Positions 52,948 through 61,496 of a stretch of 64,000 nucleotides of DNA are shown here, in pieces (position 1 is the first letter of the stretch; the number at the start of each line of letters is the position of its first letter). Under the pieces are notes generated by a model. The model did not search any database. It was not told the DNA's origin and saw only the letters and a program-made list of their open reading frames with translations. The stretch comes from Prevotella sp. (GTDB lineage: Bacteria; Bacteroidota; Bacteroidia; Bacteroidales; Bacteroidaceae). A program made the translations under genes and the position numbers. Location: the NCBI GenBank assembly GCA_024682415.1, contig JAIKZG010000012.1, positions 1 through 64,000 on the forward strand. The letters run 5' to 3'.

Positions 52948-53889
52948 CTATTCCGCGCTAAGCACCCTCATTGGGCCAAAACTGAAACGATCCATACCAT
53001 CCCACTCATCATCCGCGTCGAAACGCGTCGTTTGCGGAGAAGCGAAATACTCACCTTCTATTGAGGTCTTTCTATTTCTAATAATTGGTATCATTCTATA
53101 AGAGCGTTTCTTTATTTCGTTTCCCGATTCATCAAGAGCTATTATATTAAAAGCTACGGCCTCTTTGCCTTTAACTGGGAACATATACAGATTATACTTA
53201 GAATTATCAGACAGAGCCATATAATCTGTTGTCATTACCGTTTCATCCTGACTTGCGTAACCTGTCAAAGCATTGAAGACATTTCCTGCTCCATATTCAA
53301 ACTTCCACTTCGAGAAATTATCAGGAAAAGCCTTATCCTCCGTAATCATAGTAAACTCTGCTACGGCTCTCTTCATAGTAAGGTTATATTCCTTATTCTC
53401 AGAAGTAAACGTGATATCTATCGTGTCGCAATAGTAAAAAGTATCAGTTATCTTATTATCGCTGAATGTTATCTTGGTAGGGTCTTTCAAGTTAGAAAAA
53501 CCATTGCCGTTGTGAGCCAAGGCTACAATAACATAAGAGCCTGGAGCAAGATTAGCGGTTATCGCGCCATAAGATTTATCACCAGCTTTTTGCGTAATGC
53601 AGCCTTTATATTTTATCTCTCCGTCTTCCAAAGAATATAGACCGAACTCAAACTTGCTGCTTACTTCCCCTAAAGACACGGCACGAGTTACAGGCTGATT
53701 AGCCTTAACCTCCATATCATCTTCGTTAGAAGCCACGAAATAAACTGGGATACTGCCTAAATCGATAGCAGCACGACTGCCTGTTCTCTCACTATCCAAA
53801 TCACTCTTTCCACACGCCGCAAAAAGCGTTACTAATGAAACGAGGATAAAACTACGAATTATAGTTTTAAGTTTTTTGTTATTAACCAT
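52948..53889 (-). CDS. FimB/Mfa2-family fimbrial lipoprotein
   Basis: A 313-residue lipoprotein with lipobox LFAACG (Cys near residue 26). The two-domain transthyretin-like layout of FimB/Mfa2 anchor subunits is suggested by FEFGLYSLEDG, LAPGSYVIVALAHNG near residue 117 and a second part starting EYNLTMKRAVAEFTM near residue 168. Such proteins cap or anchor fimbriae at the surface. No fimbrial operon is adjacent. The ATG lies 5 nt after a -7 box TACTTTTG (53902-53895 on the minus strand), so the mRNA may be leaderless. Confidence 0.75.
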   Translation of the reverse strand: MVNNKKLKTIIRSFILVSLVTLFAACGKSDLDSERTGSRAAIDLGSIPVYFVASNEDDMEVKANQPVTRAVSLGEVSSKFEFGLYSLEDGEIKYKGCITQKAGDKSYGAITANLAPGSYVIVALAHNGNGFSNLKDPTKITFSDNKITDTFYYCDTIDITFTSENKEYNLTMKRAVAEFTMITEDKAFPDNFSKWKFEYGAGNVFNALTGYASQDETVMTTDYMALSDNSKYNLYMFPVKGKEAVAFNIIALDESGNEIKKRSYRMIPIIRNRKTSIEGEYFASPQTTRFDADDEWDGMDRFSFGPMRVLSAE

Positions 53890-53962
53890 GGGTGCAAAAG
53901 TAATAAAAATATATAAAAGCAGATAATAATCATTACATTTTATTACTTATAAGCAAGAAAAA

Positions 53963-53991
53963 AATGGCATTCTCGTAACAAGAATGCCATT
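53963..53991 (-). terminator. Terminator after rnc
   Basis: AATGGCATTCT (53963-53973) pairs perfectly with 53981-53991 around a 7-nt loop; on the minus strand a T run follows. It closes acpP-fabF-rnc. Confidence 0.85.
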
Positions 53992-54003
53992 ATATATCAG
54001 TTT

Positions 54004-55098
54004 TTAATTCTCAGGATTATTATAAGCGGCTTCCTCAGCAGCGGCGATGATGTCCTCATCGCTTCTTTCTTTTGCCGAGATGTCGCTCAAATCAAATTCA
54101 TCCTTCTCGCTCTTTTGTTTCGACATTTTCTTTATCTTAGAGCTTCTCTCTCCCATCGCGCTTTCCTGCTCGGTGAATACCTTTTCGGTGAAAGCGTTCT
54201 CACGCTTCTCCTCCACCTGAGGCTTATTGCTTATTATAAAAGCAGGCTGAACATTTGTGCTTGGCACATCCTGAACGGGTTCTTCCTCCATCTTCGTACG
54301 TCTGGTCTTAGCCGCGAAAACCTCATCAAGGAATTTCGGTTCTTTACGAAGCTTCTCAAGAGTTGCTTTTGACGCCTTCTGCTGACTTTCTTTTTTGCTG
54401 TAACCCTCTCCTTCGCATCCTTGCAGACCTTCGATAGTTACAACATAGCGGAATTTAGGACTACCACTTTCCTCTTTCTTCTGTTCCAGAATATCAAATG
54501 ATACCTCAATGCGATTCTTTTGACTCCATTCGATGAGCTTACTCTTGAAATTCACTTCCTTATAAGCCACCTTGTCAATATTAATCATCTGCGCCAGTAT
54601 GCGCTTCTTCATGAAACGCATGCAGGCGTCGTAACCACGATCGAGATATAGAGCGCCAACAAGTGCCTCAAAAGCATTGCCACCCATATAGCTGTTATGA
54701 GATGAGATATGCCCTGCCGATTTTACAAGATTGGTTACGCCCATTTCGTCGGCAAGGCGATTCAATGTCTCGCGTTGCACAAGCTTAGAACGAGTATTTG
54801 TCAAAAATCCCTCACGTTTGCCAGGAAAATGGCGATACACAATATCACCTACGATAGCATCGAGGATAGCATCGCCGAGAAACTCCAAACGCTCATTATT
54901 CACCGGTTTCTGACCACGCTTGGCATTACGGCGAGCCACACTCTTATGAAGCATAGCCACCTTGTAATATTGTATATTGTGGGGATAAAAGCCCAATATC
55001 TTGTATAAAGACAGATAAAGCTCCTTATCTTTGCGGAAAGGGAGCTTCATCTTATCTATTAATTTACAAGCTGCGTATAGCAATTTGTTATTCTGCAT
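54004..55098 (-). CDS. rnc: Ribonuclease III with disordered C-terminal extension
   Basis: A 364-residue RNase III that cuts double-stranded RNA, including rRNA precursors. The signature NERLEFLGDAILD is at residues 68-80; a second acidic site follows in NAFEALVGALYLDRG near residue 145. The double-stranded RNA-binding domain covers about residues 185-255. Beyond that, about 110 residues of charged, low-complexity sequence extend it well past the usual 230-250 length. Its start overlaps the fabF end by 11 bp. A long hairpin lies upstream in the same transcript. Confidence 0.93.
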   Translation of the reverse strand: MQNNKLLYAACKLIDKMKLPFRKDKELYLSLYKILGFYPHNIQYYKVAMLHKSVARRNAKRGQKPVNNERLEFLGDAILDAIVGDIVYRHFPGKREGFLTNTRSKLVQRETLNRLADEMGVTNLVKSAGHISSHNSYMGGNAFEALVGALYLDRGYDACMRFMKKRILAQMINIDKVAYKEVNFKSKLIEWSQKNRIEVSFDILEQKKEESGSPKFRYVVTIEGLQGCEGEGYSKKESQQKASKATLEKLRKEPKFLDEVFAAKTRRTKMEEEPVQDVPSTNVQPAFIISNKPQVEEKRENAFTEKVFTEQESAMGERSSKIKKMSKQKSEKDEFDLSDISAKERSDEDIIAAAEEAAYNNPEN

Positions 55099-56350
55099 AC
55101 TTCTTGAAAATTACGCTGGCATTATGACCGCCAAAACCGAATGTATTGCTCAAAGCTGCACGAACGGTACGTTTCTGAGCCTTGTTGAACGTGAAGTTCA
55201 AATTGTAATCGATTTCTGGGTCATCATCACCCTCTACATGGTTGATTGTAGGAGGAACGATATCATTCTTCACGCTCAATACGCAAACCATTGCCTCAAC
55301 AGCACCTGCTGCGCCGAGCAAGTGACCAGTCATTGACTTTGTAGAGCTGATATTCAGCTTATAAGCGTTCTCGCCGAATACATCCTTGATAGCCTTTGAC
55401 TCTGAAAGGTCGCCTACATGAGTTGATGTGCCATGAACATTGATATAATCAATATCAGAAGGCTCCAAACCTGCGTCCTGAAGAGCTGCTTCCATAACGA
55501 GCTTAGCTCCGAGACCCTCAGGATGAGAAGCTGTAATGTGATAAGCGTCAGCACTTTCGCCCTCGCCTACCATCTCTGCGTAAATCTTCGCGCCACGAGC
55601 CTTAGCGTGCTCAAGTTCCTCAAGAATAAGGCAACCGGCGCCCTCACCCATAACGAAACCGTCGCGGCTTGCGCTGAATGGACGAGATGCGTGCTCAGGA
55701 TCGTCGTTGCGTGTAGAAAGAGCCTTCATCGCGTTGAATCCGCCTACACCACAAGCGCAGATAGCAGCTTCAGCACCACCGCTTACGATTACATTTGCCT
55801 TGCCCAGACGAATCTGGTTAAAAGCAGCAGCCAATGCGTTGCTTGAAGAAGCGCAAGCTGATGTTGTAGCGAAATTAGGGCCGTGGAATCCAAACTTAAT
55901 TGAAATCTGACCTGCTGCGATGTCGCTGATCATCTTAGGAATAAAGAAAGGACTGAATTTAGGACCTTCTTCTATATGCTGACCATAATAAGAAACCTCA
56001 TCCTCAAAAGTCTTGATACCGCCGATACCTACACCATAGATAACGCCGATACGGTTCTTATCTTCTTTCTCCAAATCAAGACCTGAGTCTTTTACGCCCT
56101 GAATGGCACTAATAAGAGCCAACTGAGTGTAGCGGTCGATTTTGCGAGACTCTTTGCGATCAAGATATGCGTTGATGTCGAGATCCTTTACCTCACAAGC
56201 AAACTGAGTCTTAAACTTCTCTGCATCAAAGCTTTTAATAGGAGCGGCTCCGCTCTTACCTGCCAACAGGTTAGCCCACATCTCCTCAGGAGTATTACCT
56301 ACAGGGGTAACTGCGCCAAGACCTGTTACTACTACTCTTTTTAATTCCAT
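55088..56350 (-). CDS. fabF: Beta-ketoacyl-ACP synthase II
   Basis: A 420-residue condensing enzyme that extends acyl chains on acyl carrier protein. The catalytic Cys166 is in TTSACASSSNA, the two His are in VHGTSTHVGD near residue 309 and TGHLLGAAGAVEA near residue 346. Length and order are normal. It lies between acpP (150 bp upstream, with a long hairpin in the gap) and rnc (11-bp overlap), the classic acpP-fabF-rnc order. Confidence 0.96.
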   Translation of the reverse strand: MELKRVVVTGLGAVTPVGNTPEEMWANLLAGKSGAAPIKSFDAEKFKTQFACEVKDLDINAYLDRKESRKIDRYTQLALISAIQGVKDSGLDLEKEDKNRIGVIYGVGIGGIKTFEDEVSYYGQHIEEGPKFSPFFIPKMISDIAAGQISIKFGFHGPNFATTSACASSSNALAAAFNQIRLGKANVIVSGGAEAAICACGVGGFNAMKALSTRNDDPEHASRPFSASRDGFVMGEGAGCLILEELEHAKARGAKIYAEMVGEGESADAYHITASHPEGLGAKLVMEAALQDAGLEPSDIDYINVHGTSTHVGDLSESKAIKDVFGENAYKLNISSTKSMTGHLLGAAGAVEAMVCVLSVKNDIVPPTINHVEGDDDPEIDYNLNFTFNKAQKRTVRAALSNTFGFGGHNASVIFKKYAE

Positions 56351-56371
56351 AATAAATTATATAATTAAAAA

Positions 56372-56475
56372 ATTGAGAATAAAGAGCAGAAAAATGAAAG
56401 GTGAGTGCCGAGCGCTTGTCTCAAAGTGAGCCTTGCGGACCACTTATCTTTCATTTCTCTTTCTTTATCCTCAAT
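56372..56475 (-). ncRNA. Long hairpin in the acpP-fabF intergenic region
   Basis: Arms of about 39 and 40 nt (56372-56410 and 56436-56475) are complementary apart from several mismatches and a one- or two-base bulge. Some mismatches become G.U pairs in the minus-strand RNA. The 25-nt loop holds a small CTCA/TGAG hairpin. No T tract follows, so it is not a terminator. It is a plausible RNA processing site within acpP-fabF-rnc. Confidence 0.65.
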
Positions 56476-56500
56476 TTTGCTTTCTCAATACAGAATAAGC

Positions 56501-56746
56501 TTATTTAGCGCTCAGTTCGTTCTTGATGTAATCGATAGCCTCACCTACTGAAGTGATCTTCTCTGCCTTGTCGTCAGGAATAGAGATACCGAATTCCTTC
56601 TCAAACTCCATGATGAGTTCTACTGTATCAAGTGAGTCTGCGCCAAGGTCATTTGTGAATGATGCACCAGCCTCTACTTCAGCCTCATCAACACCAAGCT
56701 TGTCTACGATAATAGACTTTACTTTTGATTCAATGTCTTCTGCCAT
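56501..56746 (-). CDS. acpP: Acyl carrier protein
   Basis: An 81-residue acidic acyl carrier protein. The phosphopantetheine-bearing Ser38 is in the motif [10 protein letters not shown]. It carries growing acyl chains for the fatty-acid synthase and is the first gene of acpP-fabF-rnc. A promoter with a full -33 and a near-consensus -7 box lies upstream. Confidence 0.97.
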   Translation of the reverse strand: MAEDIESKVKSIIVDKLGVDEAEVEAGASFTNDLGADSLDTVELIMEFEKEFGISIPDDKAEKITSVGEAIDYIKNELSAK

Positions 56747-56799
56747 GATTTTAAGTTTTAAATTTTGTTTATATTTACTTTCTAAATTAAAATGCGGTG

Positions 56800-56831
56800 C
56801 AAAGGAACGAATTTTTTACCATTCCAGCAAA
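56800..56831 (-). promoter_or_regulatory. Promoter of acpP-fabF-rnc
   Basis: TTTG (56831-56828), a 20-bp spacer and TTCCTTTG (56807-56800) on the minus strand; the -7 box deviates at its second base. The leader is about 47 nt. Confidence 0.55.
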
Positions 56832-57029
56832 TAAAATAAGAAAAATAAAGCAGTTTTTGCACACTGCCCCCTACTTTGTGCAACAAATGCAGCCGTATTT
56901 TAGTTTTATTCACTAAAAATCAGCATTCCTCTAACTATCAATATTTTAGCCTTTCGCCGTAATTTTGCCCACGCATACGCTATAATAATATATATGTACG
57001 CGCGCGAAAGAATAAAACATTATGCTCTC

Positions 57030-57680
57030 TTACAGCTGTCCGCTTTCCACCTGCCTTACGATGCGTTCAGTCAGTCGGTCTACGCCGTTAGGATCATATT
57101 TCTTTGTAAGGCTCGCGCCAAATGCCCACGCGAATGCCTGATAAAATCCAGCTCGGATAGGGCCGAGGAAAGCCTGTATAAGATTGTAAGAAGATGAGTT
57201 GCATTCTCTGTAAACAAGCTTTATCAACAGCTTGCCCTGAGAATAAGACAGCTTCTTCATTCGCGGAGTGTATTCCTTGCGAATACTTTTCTCCACAAAC
57301 TTCATGTGAGCGTCTTTGGCCTTCTTGTTAGGAAGAGTCTGTAGATACTCATAAGTCTCTAATATTATGACATTCACCTCCTTAGCTATAGGTAGCACCT
57401 TCTTAATATTATATACCAATCGGTTGTAAGCCATTCGCTCGGAAGCGTTTTTAAACACAGGCTGCGGATATACATATACATTATTCAATTCCACATACTG
57501 AATACTGTCGTTATCGTGCAACACCTTTCCCACTTTCACCATAGGCACAAAGGTCGGCTCGTCCACATCAGGCTCTACATCCTCAGGATTTACCTTTACG
57601 TGGGCATTTTTGTTGATCTGCGCCATCGTTGGCAGACCAAGCAAAACCGACATGATGAAAATAGTAAAGAAACGTTTCAT
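57030..57680 (-). CDS. DUF4294 domain-containing exported protein
   Basis: A 216-residue protein with a signal peptide (residues 1-21, ending TMAQ). The DUF4294 region covers about residues 60-180, with YVYPQPVFKNASERMAYNRL in shortened form near residue 70 and LLIKLVYRECNSSSYNLI near residue 151. The fold and function are unknown; a periplasmic location is inferred. The ATG at 57680 follows a consensus promoter by 4 nt, which suggests a leaderless mRNA. The gene lies 18 bp downstream of the symporter gene. Confidence 0.8.
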   Translation of the reverse strand: MKRFFTIFIMSVLLGLPTMAQINKNAHVKVNPEDVEPDVDEPTFVPMVKVGKVLHDNDSIQYVELNNVYVYPQPVFKNASERMAYNRLVYNIKKVLPIAKEVNVIILETYEYLQTLPNKKAKDAHMKFVEKSIRKEYTPRMKKLSYSQGKLLIKLVYRECNSSSYNLIQAFLGPIRAGFYQAFAWAFGASLTKKYDPNGVDRLTERIVRQVESGQL

Positions 57681-57684
57681 GCTG

Positions 57685-57715
57685 CAAAAATAACATTTTT
57701 ATTTATAACGACAAA
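57685..57715 (-). promoter_or_regulatory. Promoter directly abutting the DUF4294 start codon
   Basis: TTTG (57715-57712), a 19-bp spacer and TATTTTTG (57692-57685) on the minus strand, with the start codon only 4 nt downstream. The promoter lies within the last codons of the symporter gene. Confidence 0.6.
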
Positions 57716-59117
57716 GAAATCGCAATCCAAGGAATGTGAGCATACCGTTGAGCATCAGCAACTCATAGCCGAACTTATAATCCATAAACCGCTGAGCCAC
57801 AACGTCTATCATAAAGCAGAGCAGGGGAGAAGCTATCGCCACATAAGGCACAAATCTGTCGTTTACCTTCCTTCGGGTGAATATTCCGAAAGCAAACAAT
57901 CCGAGCAGAGGGCCATAAGTGTAAGAGCACAATATGTAAATCGCGTCGATTACGCTCGTCGAGTTAATCATTTTAAATCCAAGGATGAAAATTATAAAAA
58001 GCATGGATAAAAACAAATGAGAACGTTTACGCAATTTCTCGTCATCAGCGCGCTCCTTTATGTCTACGCAATAAATCGTAGTAAGAGCAGTAAGAGCGGA
58101 GTCGGCGCTTGAGAAAGAAGCAGCCACTATTCCTATCGCGAACAGCACTACCACCATTTCGCCTAATTTTCCCGTAGCCGCGAACATCGGAAGCAATTCA
58201 TCTCCCATGGTCGGCAAAGCCACTCCCTCGCGCGCAGCGAGAATGCTTAAAAGCACGCCTAAGCATAGGAAAAGAAAGTTTACAGGCAAGAAAGCAAATC
58301 CATAAGTACACATATCTTTCTGCGCCTGACGCAGGTTTTTGCATGTTAAGTTTTTTTGCATCATATCCTGATCCAGTCCTGTCATCACTACTACCACGAA
58401 AATGCCGCTAAGAAACTGCTTCACGAAGTTCTGTTTTGAAACCCAGTCGTCGAACACAAATATCCTGCTGTGCGGATTACTGTATATAGCGTCTACAGCC
58501 CCCTTAAAATCAAGCCCTGCCTCATTTATCACATTATAAATTATAAGCAGCAGCGCTCCGAGGATGCAAAATGTCTGAAATGAGTCTGTCCACACCAATG
58601 TCTTTATTCCTCCCTTGCGAGTATATAGCCATATAAGCATAGTCATTGATATCACCGTCAGGGGAAAAGGAATAGAGTAGGAGTCTAATACAAATTTCTG
58701 TAAAATTATGCAGACAACATAAAATCTCACAGCAGCGCCAGTCATTTTTGACAGCATGAAAAATATCGAACCTATTTTATAAGAGCGTCTGCCCAATCTG
58801 TCTTTCAGATAAGAATAAATAGTGGTGAGATTAAGCTTATAATATATAGGAAGCAAAACAAACGCCACGAGGAAATAACCCACTATAAATCCCATGCACA
58901 TCTGCAGATAAGTCATGTCGGTTTTCAACATCATGCCCGGAACCGAAACAAACGACACGCCGGAAATCGACGCGCCAATCATTCCAAACGCCACCATATA
59001 CCATGGTGAATGTCTGTCGGCAAGATAAAAAGCTGAGTTACTTGTTTTGCGAGTAGTGAATTTACTGAATAGGAGCAATATAAGGAAATATATCGCGATG
59101 GTCGTCAAGATTATCAT
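57699..59117 (-). CDS. Sodium:solute symporter family protein
   Basis: A 472-residue inner-membrane transporter with about 12-13 helices of the SSS (LeuT-like) family. The early segment ADRHSPWYMVAFGMIGASISGVSFVSVPGM near residues 34-63, in shorter pieces, and the later VMTGLDQDMMQKNLTCKN near residue 243 and AASFSSADSALTALTTIYCVD near residue 330 match the family. The solute is not predictable. Its start faces the DnaA-box cluster to the right. Confidence 0.9.
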   Translation of the reverse strand: MIILTTIAIYFLILLLFSKFTTRKTSNSAFYLADRHSPWYMVAFGMIGASISGVSFVSVPGMMLKTDMTYLQMCMGFIVGYFLVAFVLLPIYYKLNLTTIYSYLKDRLGRRSYKIGSIFFMLSKMTGAAVRFYVVCIILQKFVLDSYSIPFPLTVISMTMLIWLYTRKGGIKTLVWTDSFQTFCILGALLLIIYNVINEAGLDFKGAVDAIYSNPHSRIFVFDDWVSKQNFVKQFLSGIFVVVVMTGLDQDMMQKNLTCKNLRQAQKDMCTYGFAFLPVNFLFLCLGVLLSILAAREGVALPTMGDELLPMFAATGKLGEMVVVLFAIGIVAASFSSADSALTALTTIYCVDIKERADDEKLRKRSHLFLSMLFIIFILGFKMINSTSVIDAIYILCSYTYGPLLGLFAFGIFTRRKVNDRFVPYVAIASPLLCFMIDVVAQRFMDYKFGYELLMLNGMLTFLGLRFLCRYK

Positions 59118-59586
59118 TATCTTTGTGCTTTCTTATTTATATTATTGTCTCTATAAAATATCGCCTGCAAAAGTAACCAAAAATAAGTTATCCACAAAAG
59201 ATGTGGATAACTATACTTACAACCCTGTTTATAACTTATTAATAACTCTCCACTTTTCCACACACAGCGTGTCCGAGCACAATAAATGTTGATATCCACA
59301 CACTTATGAAAGGGTTTTCACACAACTTTTCAACAGTTTTTCAACCATTATTTTTAAAAAGTTATTAACTTTGCATCGTTCGAGGGTATAACTGTGGATA
59401 ACTATTATATCTTATTGATTTACAAAGAAAAGATATTCATACAATGTGTTTAAAACTGCATATCAATATGTTTATATCTAAATATACAAATATTTAGACA
59501 AAAAGTTATTAACATTATCCACACTTAATCATCATACTCTTATTTTTCTTTTTAAAGAATTGAAATAAATAAAATAATATATAGTA
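59118..59586. other. Candidate chromosomal replication origin (DnaA-box cluster)
   Basis: The 469-bp gap contains four perfect DnaA boxes TTATCCACA: 59188-59196 and 59515-59523 on the plus strand, 59202-59210 and 59393-59401 on the minus strand. Near-matches with one mismatch are at 59254-59262 (TTTTCCACA) and 59292-59300 (ATATCCACA). The first two boxes form a close inverted pair. The segment 59402-59514 is very AT-rich and could be the unwinding element. No dnaA gene is in the window. Confidence 0.6.
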
Positions 59587-60594
59587 ATGGTTGAAAACGA
59601 TAATAAGGTGAAGCAAGCCTGGATAGAGAAGGGATTTATTGATGAGCCTGTTGATAAGAGTTTAGATCTTAAAAAAGAGATACGAAAGCTGTGCGAGGAA
59701 AAGAATGCCGCCATATTGGCACATTACTACACTCGCGGCGAAATACAGGATATAGCCGACTTCATAGGCGACTCATTGGCTTTGGCGCGCCAGGCACAGA
59801 AGATAGAAGCAAAGATTGTCGTTATGTGTGGTGTGCATTTCATGGCAGAGACCAACAAAATCCTTTGTCCCGACAAAAAGGTATTGATACCCGATTTGAA
59901 CGCAGGCTGCTCGCTTGCCGATTCATGCAAGGCAGAGGATTTGAAGAAATACAAGGAAGAACATCCAGGTTATAAAGTAGTGAGCTATGTAAACACTACA
60001 GCAGCCGTGAAAGCCCTCACCGATGTTGTTGTCACTTCAGGCAATGCCGTAAAGGTGGTAGGCTCATTCCCTAAGGACGAGAAACTCATTTTCGGCCCTG
60101 ACTATAACCTCGGCTCATATATCAATTCCGTTTCGGGCAGAAACATGCTTTTATGGAATGGCGGATGCCATGTGCATGAGCGTTTTTCTGTAGACGAGAT
60201 TGTAAAACTCAAAAAGGAGCACCCAAATGCCGAAGTGTTGGCGCATCTTGAGTGTAAAGGCCCGGTTTTGGCTATTGCCGATGTAGTGGGCAGCACTGCC
60301 GTAATGCTTAAGCACGTTGTTGCGAGCGACAAGAAAGAGTTTATCATCGCCACAGAGGCTGGTATTCTTCACGAATTGCAGCGTCAGTGTCCTGGCAAGA
60401 CATTCTATCCTGTTCCGCCAGAGGTGAGCGAGGGCAGCATGGGTTGCAGCTGCAACGACTGTGAGTTTATGAAGATGAACACATTAGAAAAGATATACAA
60501 CTGCTTGAAATATGAATGGCCTGAGGTGAATGTAGACGCTGATATTGCCAAAGAAGCCATCAAGCCTATCGACTTAATGCTCAAGCTAAGTTGA
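59587..60594 (+). CDS. nadA: Quinolinate synthase
   Basis: A 335-residue NadA that condenses iminoaspartate and dihydroxyacetone phosphate to quinolinate in NAD synthesis, using a 4Fe-4S cluster. Three pseudo-symmetric domains are visible; AHYYTRGEIQDIADFIGDS near residue 40 and HFMAETNKILCPDKKV near residue 85 are conserved, with cluster Cys residues there, in NGGCHVHERF near 195 and in GSMGCSCNDCEFMKMNT near 290. The nearby nadD is 45 kb away. It is flanked on both sides by DnaA boxes. Confidence 0.96.
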   Translation: MVENDNKVKQAWIEKGFIDEPVDKSLDLKKEIRKLCEEKNAAILAHYYTRGEIQDIADFIGDSLALARQAQKIEAKIVVMCGVHFMAETNKILCPDKKVLIPDLNAGCSLADSCKAEDLKKYKEEHPGYKVVSYVNTTAAVKALTDVVVTSGNAVKVVGSFPKDEKLIFGPDYNLGSYINSVSGRNMLLWNGGCHVHERFSVDEIVKLKKEHPNAEVLAHLECKGPVLAIADVVGSTAVMLKHVVASDKKEFIIATEAGILHELQRQCPGKTFYPVPPEVSEGSMGCSCNDCEFMKMNTLEKIYNCLKYEWPEVNVDADIAKEAIKPIDLMLKLS

Positions 60595-60676
60595 TAACTT
60601 TGTTGATAAGTGTGCGATAGCTATGATAATCAGTAAGTTATAGCTATCGCACATTGTGGATAACTAATGTTGATAA
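60590..60676. other. Second DnaA-box group and inverted repeat after nadA
   Basis: One perfect box on the minus strand (TGTGGATAA, 60655-60663) and two one-mismatch boxes (TGTTGATAA at 60601-60609 and 60668-60676) lie around a perfect 13-bp inverted repeat, GTGCGATAGCTAT (60612-60624) with 60640-60652 and a 15-nt loop. No T tract follows the repeat. Confidence 0.5.
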
Positions 60677-60711
60677 CTATTATCTATTATTATATTATAT
60701 AATGTGAGATT

Positions 60712-61392
60712 ATGAAAAGACTATCTATTATTATGTTAATGCTTTTATGCTTTGTCGGCATGAAAGCGCAGAAGCAGATTTCCATTCTTGGCGATTCCTA
60801 TTCCACATTTGAGGGATACGCTCCATGCGACACATTTGATATATGGTATTTTAAAGTGCCGTTGAAGAATCGCACGGATGTAACCGACGTGAAACAGACA
60901 TGGTGGCATAAGTTTATAAAGAAGCACAATTATCGCCTTTGCGTGAACAACAGTTTTTCGGGTTCCACCATTTGCTTCACAGGCTACAGAAAGGAAGACT
61001 ACAGCAACCGCTCGTTTGTAAACCGCATGAAAGAGCTTGGCAACTGCCCTGATATTATTTTTATATTCGGAGGCACTAACGACAGCTGGGCAGGCTCACC
61101 GATAGGAGAGTATAAATATTCTGATTGGACGAATAAAGATTTGTATACATTCCGTCCTGCCATGGCATATATGCTCGATTATATGACCACGCGCTATCTT
61201 AACACCGAGATTTATTTCATCGTGAACAACAAGCTCAAACCAGAGATTACCAATTCCATTCACGACATCTGCAATCATTATAATGTGAAATACCTCGACC
61301 TTAAGGATATTGATAAAAAAGGCAATCATCCGTCGGTAAAAGGCATGGAGCAGATAGTAGATCAGCTTGATGAATTTCTCAATCTGAAATAA
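60712..61392 (+). CDS. SGNH/GDSL-family hydrolase, exported
   Basis: A 226-residue protein with a signal peptide ending GMKAQ near residue 20. The block I motif LGDSYST has the nucleophile Ser29; a GGTND motif near residue 118 provides the oxyanion Asn, and NHPS near residue 208 holds the catalytic His. The fold suggests an esterase acting on a surface glycan or lipid in the periplasm. The substrate is unknown. It is monocistronic, between the DnaA-box group and a terminator. Confidence 0.85.
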   Translation: MKRLSIIMLMLLCFVGMKAQKQISILGDSYSTFEGYAPCDTFDIWYFKVPLKNRTDVTDVKQTWWHKFIKKHNYRLCVNNSFSGSTICFTGYRKEDYSNRSFVNRMKELGNCPDIIFIFGGTNDSWAGSPIGEYKYSDWTNKDLYTFRPAMAYMLDYMTTRYLNTEIYFIVNNKLKPEITNSIHDICNHYNVKYLDLKDIDKKGNHPSVKGMEQIVDQLDEFLNLK

Positions 61393-61424
61393 ACTATATT
61401 GTAAAGATAAAATAATTAAAACAT

Positions 61425-61463
61425 AAAAAGTCCATTTAGCCGTTCATGCTAAATGGACTTTTT
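61425..61463. terminator. Bidirectional terminator between the hydrolase and ribD
   Basis: A perfect 16-bp stem AAAAAGTCCATTTAGC (61425-61440) with 61448-61463 around a 7-nt loop. Confidence 0.9.
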
Positions 61464-61496
61464 CGTTTATATGATTTTTATATTACTTATCGCTTC

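Noticed and set aside
56960..56967. TAATTTTG as a plus-strand promoter
   Set aside because: No -33 element is at the right distance and only the minus-strand DUF4294 gene lies downstream.
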